From: Balneolaceae bacterium
GTDB lineage: Bacteria > Bacteroidota > Rhodothermia > Balneolales > Balneolaceae
Reading direction: 5' to 3'
Assembly (NCBI GenBank): GCA_017640665.1
Contig: JAEPQE010000001.1
Span: forward strand, 1,443,262-1,507,261
Length of the DNA stretch: 64,000 bases
This document shows, one piece after another, positions 61,071-64,000 of this stretch. The first letter of the stretch is position 1, and each line of letters starts with the position of its first letter. A program made the position numbers and the translations under genes. The notes under the pieces are model-generated. The model had not been told where the DNA came from. It saw nothing but the letters and a program-made list of their open reading frames with translations, and searched no databases.

Positions 61071-63025
61071 CTTAATTCTGATTCCACAGCTTCAATTCTA
61101 TTGGAATAATCTTCCCATTGGTACATCAGGTCAGTCAGGGACTTTTTGAGTTCTTCATACTCCAGCGTGACTTCCTTAACTTTCTCATTGTCATCATAGA
61201 AATCAGTTTGAGCCATCAGTTCTTCAATCTCAGCTTTGCGCATCTCCTTGGTTTCTATCTCCTTTTCGACTTTCTCAAGTTTCAGTTTGATAGGCCGTAC
61301 CTTCTTATTCAAAGCATTCCGTCGCTCGGCCTCGAGGCGCCGTTCTTCTTTTCGAGAGAGGTTTGATGATGACGACACCTCGTTTTTTATCTTTTGTCCT
61401 TCTTCAACCTGCTCTGCTTCCTCTTTCTTTTTATCCAGAAAATAACTCACATTCCCCAAATAAGTACGGATTCGTCCGGGTTGGATTTCGAGTACTTTGT
61501 TAACGATTGGGTCAAGAAAAGAACGATCGTGAGACACAATCATACAGGTTCCTTCATACTGCTGAATGGCTTGCTGAAGAATATTCTTACTACTCATATC
61601 CAGGTGATTGGTAGGCTCATCAAAAATGAGGAAGTTAGCAGGAGAAAGCAGCATCTTTGCCAAAGCTAGTCTTGATTTTTCGCCACCTGAAAGCACTTTC
61701 ACTTTCTTAAAAACATCATCTCCTGTAAAAAGAAAGCTACCTAAAATGGAGCGTAAACGACTTTCCTTTTCCATGGAACCAGCCTGCATCATTACTTCGA
61801 GTGGATCGGCATTGAGATCAAGTTCGTCTGCCTGATGCTGTGCAAAATAGGAGGTGGTTACATTATGCCCTTCTTTTCTAACCCCAGCTTGTATCGGCTC
61901 ATTACCCGAAAGAATTCGAATCAAGGTTGATTTACCTGCTCCATTAGGACCAACAACCGCAATTTTATCTCCACGATCAATTTCGTAATCAAGTCCTTCG
62001 AATACCGTGTTATCACCATAGCGCTTAGTGATGTTCTCCAGCTTCATTACCACTTGTCCACTACGTTCGGGAGGTGGGAATCGAAAAGAGACACTCGCGA
62101 ACTCATCCCCAACTTCAATACGGTCAATTTTTTCGAGCTGCTTCACACGACTCTGAACCTGACGAGCTTTAGTAGCTTTATATCGGAATCGATCAATAAA
62201 TTCCTGGGTTTCTTTAATCTGCTTTTCCTGGTTTTTCTGCGCGTTTACTAGAAGTTCACGCTCCTCTTCCCACTTCTTTTCATAGAAAGAATAATTGCCT
62301 GCATAATCGCTCATGCTACCTTGTCGGATAGCCAAAGTCCGGGTAGTCAGAATATCCAAAAAGGCCCGATCGTGAGATACTACGATTACGGCTCCATCAT
62401 AATTTTTTAGGAAGCCTTCAATCCACTGAAGAGATTCAATGTCCAGGTGATTGGTTGGCTCATCCAGCAGGAGGTAAGTCGGTTCTCGTAGCAAAAGTTT
62501 GGCGAGAGCGATTCTCATTAACCATCCGCCACTGAATTCAGAAGTCGAGCGATTAAAGTCATCTTCAGAGAACCCAAGTCCCATTAGGACTTTCTCAATT
62601 TCAGAGCGGAGTGTATACAATCCGGAGGTCTCCAGCTGAGTTTGAAGCTCTCCGTATTTCTCCATTAATCGTTCATACTCTTTCGAATCATGATCAACTC
62701 TGGCCAGTTGCTCCTGAATAGACTTAACCTTCATCTCCAAATCGAACAGCTCTTTGAAGGCCGTTTCAACTTCTTCAATCGCAGTTAATTTGAAATCAGG
62801 GTCAACACCATCCTGGGGGAGATAGCCAAGGGTTTCAGAGCCCGCCATTGAAATCTGTCCGGCATCCATTTCCTGAATACCCATAATAATTTTCAACAAG
62901 GTAGATTTCCCGGCTCCATTCGGACCTACCAATCCTACACGATCGCCGGGATTAATGATGGTACTGATACCGTCGAGAAGATCTCGGTCGCCAAGAGAAA
63001 GAGTTATATTATCGAGCTGAAGCAA
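61067..63025 (-). CDS. ABC-F family ATPase (ribosome-associated type)
   Basis: 652 residues, two nucleotide-binding domains and no membrane part. Walker A appears twice (VGPNGAGKSTLLKI, VGPNGAGKSTLIRI). Signatures are FSGGWLMRIALAKLLLREP and LSGGEKSRLALAKMLLSPAN, with Walker B LLLDEPTNHLDIESLQWIEG and FLIFDEPTNHLDMSS. A P-site-tRNA-interaction-motif-like linker lies between (FYEKKWEEERELLVNAQKNQ), and the C-terminal ~90 residues are a coiled coil. This is the YdiF/Uup-type arrangement: ribosome stall resolution or translational factor. Whether it protects against an antibiotic cannot be told. Confidence 0.92.
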   Translation of the reverse strand: MLQLDNITLSLGDRDLLDGISTIINPGDRVGLVGPNGAGKSTLLKIIMGIQEMDAGQISMAGSETLGYLPQDGVDPDFKLTAIEEVETAFKELFDLEMKVKSIQEQLARVDHDSKEYERLMEKYGELQTQLETSGLYTLRSEIEKVLMGLGFSEDDFNRSTSEFSGGWLMRIALAKLLLREPTYLLLDEPTNHLDIESLQWIEGFLKNYDGAVIVVSHDRAFLDILTTRTLAIRQGSMSDYAGNYSFYEKKWEEERELLVNAQKNQEKQIKETQEFIDRFRYKATKARQVQSRVKQLEKIDRIEVGDEFASVSFRFPPPERSGQVVMKLENITKRYGDNTVFEGLDYEIDRGDKIAVVGPNGAGKSTLIRILSGNEPIQAGVRKEGHNVTTSYFAQHQADELDLNADPLEVMMQAGSMEKESRLRSILGSFLFTGDDVFKKVKVLSGGEKSRLALAKMLLSPANFLIFDEPTNHLDMSSKNILQQAIQQYEGTCMIVSHDRSFLDPIVNKVLEIQPGRIRTYLGNVSYFLDKKKEEAEQVEEGQKIKNEVSSSSNLSRKEERRLEAERRNALNKKVRPIKLKLEKVEKEIETKEMRKAEIEELMAQTDFYDDNEKVKEVTLEYEELKKSLTDLMYQWEDYSNRIEAVESELS

Positions 63026-63142
63026 TATCCTGATGAATAAAGTTAATCAAAGACCTAAAATACCCATAAAATGGAAGCAAATTGAAATATTTAGCTACAA
63101 TATTCTCTAAAAATTACACCTAATAATGATTATGTTTAGGAT

Positions 63143-64000
63143 ATGGTATTACTGATATTTTATTTGACGCTTGCTATCGCAGTGTCGTTTTTGTGCTCCA
63201 TTCTGGAAGCCGTTCTTTTGTCGATTACTCCTTCTTTTGTAGCACTAAAAGAGCGCAAAGATGTAAAGACGGGGCTACTGCTCCGTAAGCTAAAAGAAGA
63301 TATAGATCGGCCTTTATCTGCTATTCTTACGTTAAACACCATAGCTCATACAGTTGGAGCTGCCGGAGTTGGGGCTCAGGCCCAGGTAGTGTTTGGCAAC
63401 TCGTATGTGAGTCTTACATCTGCTATTCTAACCTTGTTGATATTGGTATTTTCTGAGATCATTCCAAAAACATTGGGTGCAAACTATTGGAAAGTAATGG
63501 CTGTACCTGCGGCAAGGGCAACAAATTTTTTGATCTGGATTACATATCCTTTTGTGCTGCTTTCAAAAGGAATAACCAAGTGGTTAGGCAATGGGGAAAA
63601 AGGACCTACACTAAGTCGGGAAGAGTTTTCTGCTATGGCTGAACAGGGAGTTGAAGAAGGGGTCTTTGAGGAGGGAGAATCCGCGATTTTTAAAAATCTG
63701 ATCCGGTTTTCTTCCCTCAAGGTAAAAGATATTATGACTCCCCGAATTGTGGTTATAAAATTTCAGGAGGATACAAAGATTGATGAAGCACTAGGCAAAG
63801 AACTACATGTTTCCAGGGTTCCGATTTTTGGTAAAAATGAAGAGGATATTACCGGATATATTTTGAAACTGGATCTGTACTCAAACCTGGCGGAAGGAAA
63901 TGAATCAAAGACTTTGAAGGAGATAAAGCGTGAAGTACTTATCGTGCCCGAAACTATGTCTCTAAAGATGTTATTGGAGAGCTTTCTGGATAAGCAGGAA
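63143..64000 (+). CDS. CNNM/CorC-type transporter with CBS domains (3' end outside window)
   Basis: 286 codons up to the right edge, still open. The CNNM (DUF21) membrane domain is visible: MVLLIFYLTLAIAVSFLCSI, LEAVLLSITPSFVALKERKD, VFSEIIPKTLGANYWKVM, YPFVLLSKGITKWLG. A CBS region follows from ~210: VKDIMTPRIVVIKFQEDTKI, HVSRVPIFGKNEEDITGYIL. Members (CorB/CorC, HlyC-like) are magnesium or other divalent cation exporters or their regulators. It is divergent from the ABC-F gene by 117 bp. Confidence 0.88.
   Translation, partial: MVLLIFYLTLAIAVSFLCSILEAVLLSITPSFVALKERKDVKTGLLLRKLKEDIDRPLSAILTLNTIAHTVGAAGVGAQAQVVFGNSYVSLTSAILTLLILVFSEIIPKTLGANYWKVMAVPAARATNFLIWITYPFVLLSKGITKWLGNGEKGPTLSREEFSAMAEQGVEEGVFEEGESAIFKNLIRFSSLKVKDIMTPRIVVIKFQEDTKIDEALGKELHVSRVPIFGKNEEDITGYILKLDLYSNLAEGNESKTLKEIKREVLIVPETMSLKMLLESFLDKQE

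Noticed and set aside
61067-63025. ABC-F gene as a named resistance factor
   Set aside because: Sequence places it with the broad Uup/YdiF-type group; no resistance-specific linker can be read.

Overview
This 64 kb window looks like chromosome from a Balneolales-type member of the Bacteroidota/Rhodothermota group (Balneola, Gracilimonas or a relative). That is an inference from four things: C-terminal type IX secretion (T9SS) sorting domains with the YPNPFNP[ST]T motif, PorV-type proteins, BspA and S74 surface proteins, and weak ribosome-binding sites with some GTG/TTG starts. No phage, insertion sequence or CRISPR array was recognised. Most genes are housekeeping, stress or envelope genes, interspersed with accessory stretches that carry small secreted proteins, paralogous permeases and dispersed palindromic repeats.

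Layout. 0-3.7 kb: the end of a secreted protein with a sorting-type C-terminal domain, a PorV/PorQ protein and a parvulin-type lipoprotein, packed end to end. 3.7-11.7 kb: a YtxH protein and an RND efflux operon (adaptor plus two permeases, ATGA-coupled). 11.9-14.3 kb: transaldolase and gamma-glutamyltransferase, converging on a shared terminator. 14.5-22.5 kb: an accessory cluster of small secreted or membrane proteins around a 7TM-AraC regulator, including a 59-residue membrane protein coupled to a CPBP protease. 22.5-25.8 kb: phytoene desaturase, RlpA and an orphan histidine kinase. 26-29 kb: a T9SS-sorted protein and an S74 self-processing surface protein with an internal duplication. 29-38 kb: rhomboid protease, SerC with DUF1015, DUF1844/NUDIX, two TonBs, a VanZ gene without a canonical start codon, Nnr, ProS, and a CAU tRNA. 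38-42 kb: a BspA repeat protein, a TM2 protein, a structured 580-bp non-coding stretch and a LuxR-type regulator that lacks its phospho-acceptor. 42-50 kb: AspS, DUF429, Mn-type superoxide dismutase, bacilliredoxin, a receiver-only regulator, MscS and a serine hydrolase. 50-58.4 kb: a PadR regulator followed by three ~880-residue FtsX-like permeases that share an almost identical cytoplasmic prefix. 58.5-64 kb: hydrolase, VOC protein, two repeat-associated DUF559 endonuclease genes (one degenerate), an ABC-F ATPase and the start of a CNNM/CBS transporter.

How the parts work together. The envelope theme is strong: T9SS cargo and helpers, RND efflux, TonB, MscS, RlpA and the permease block. A redox/stress set (SOD, bacilliredoxin, GGT, Nnr repair) lies among the translation genes. 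The most unusual items are the PadR-permease block with an operator-like palindrome centred on its own -10 box, the phosphorylation-site-less response regulator, the VanZ frame opening directly after a stop codon with only ATC/ATT-type starts available, and the tandem repeat-plus-DUF559 units. None of these is proven to be a new system; each is given below with what would test it.
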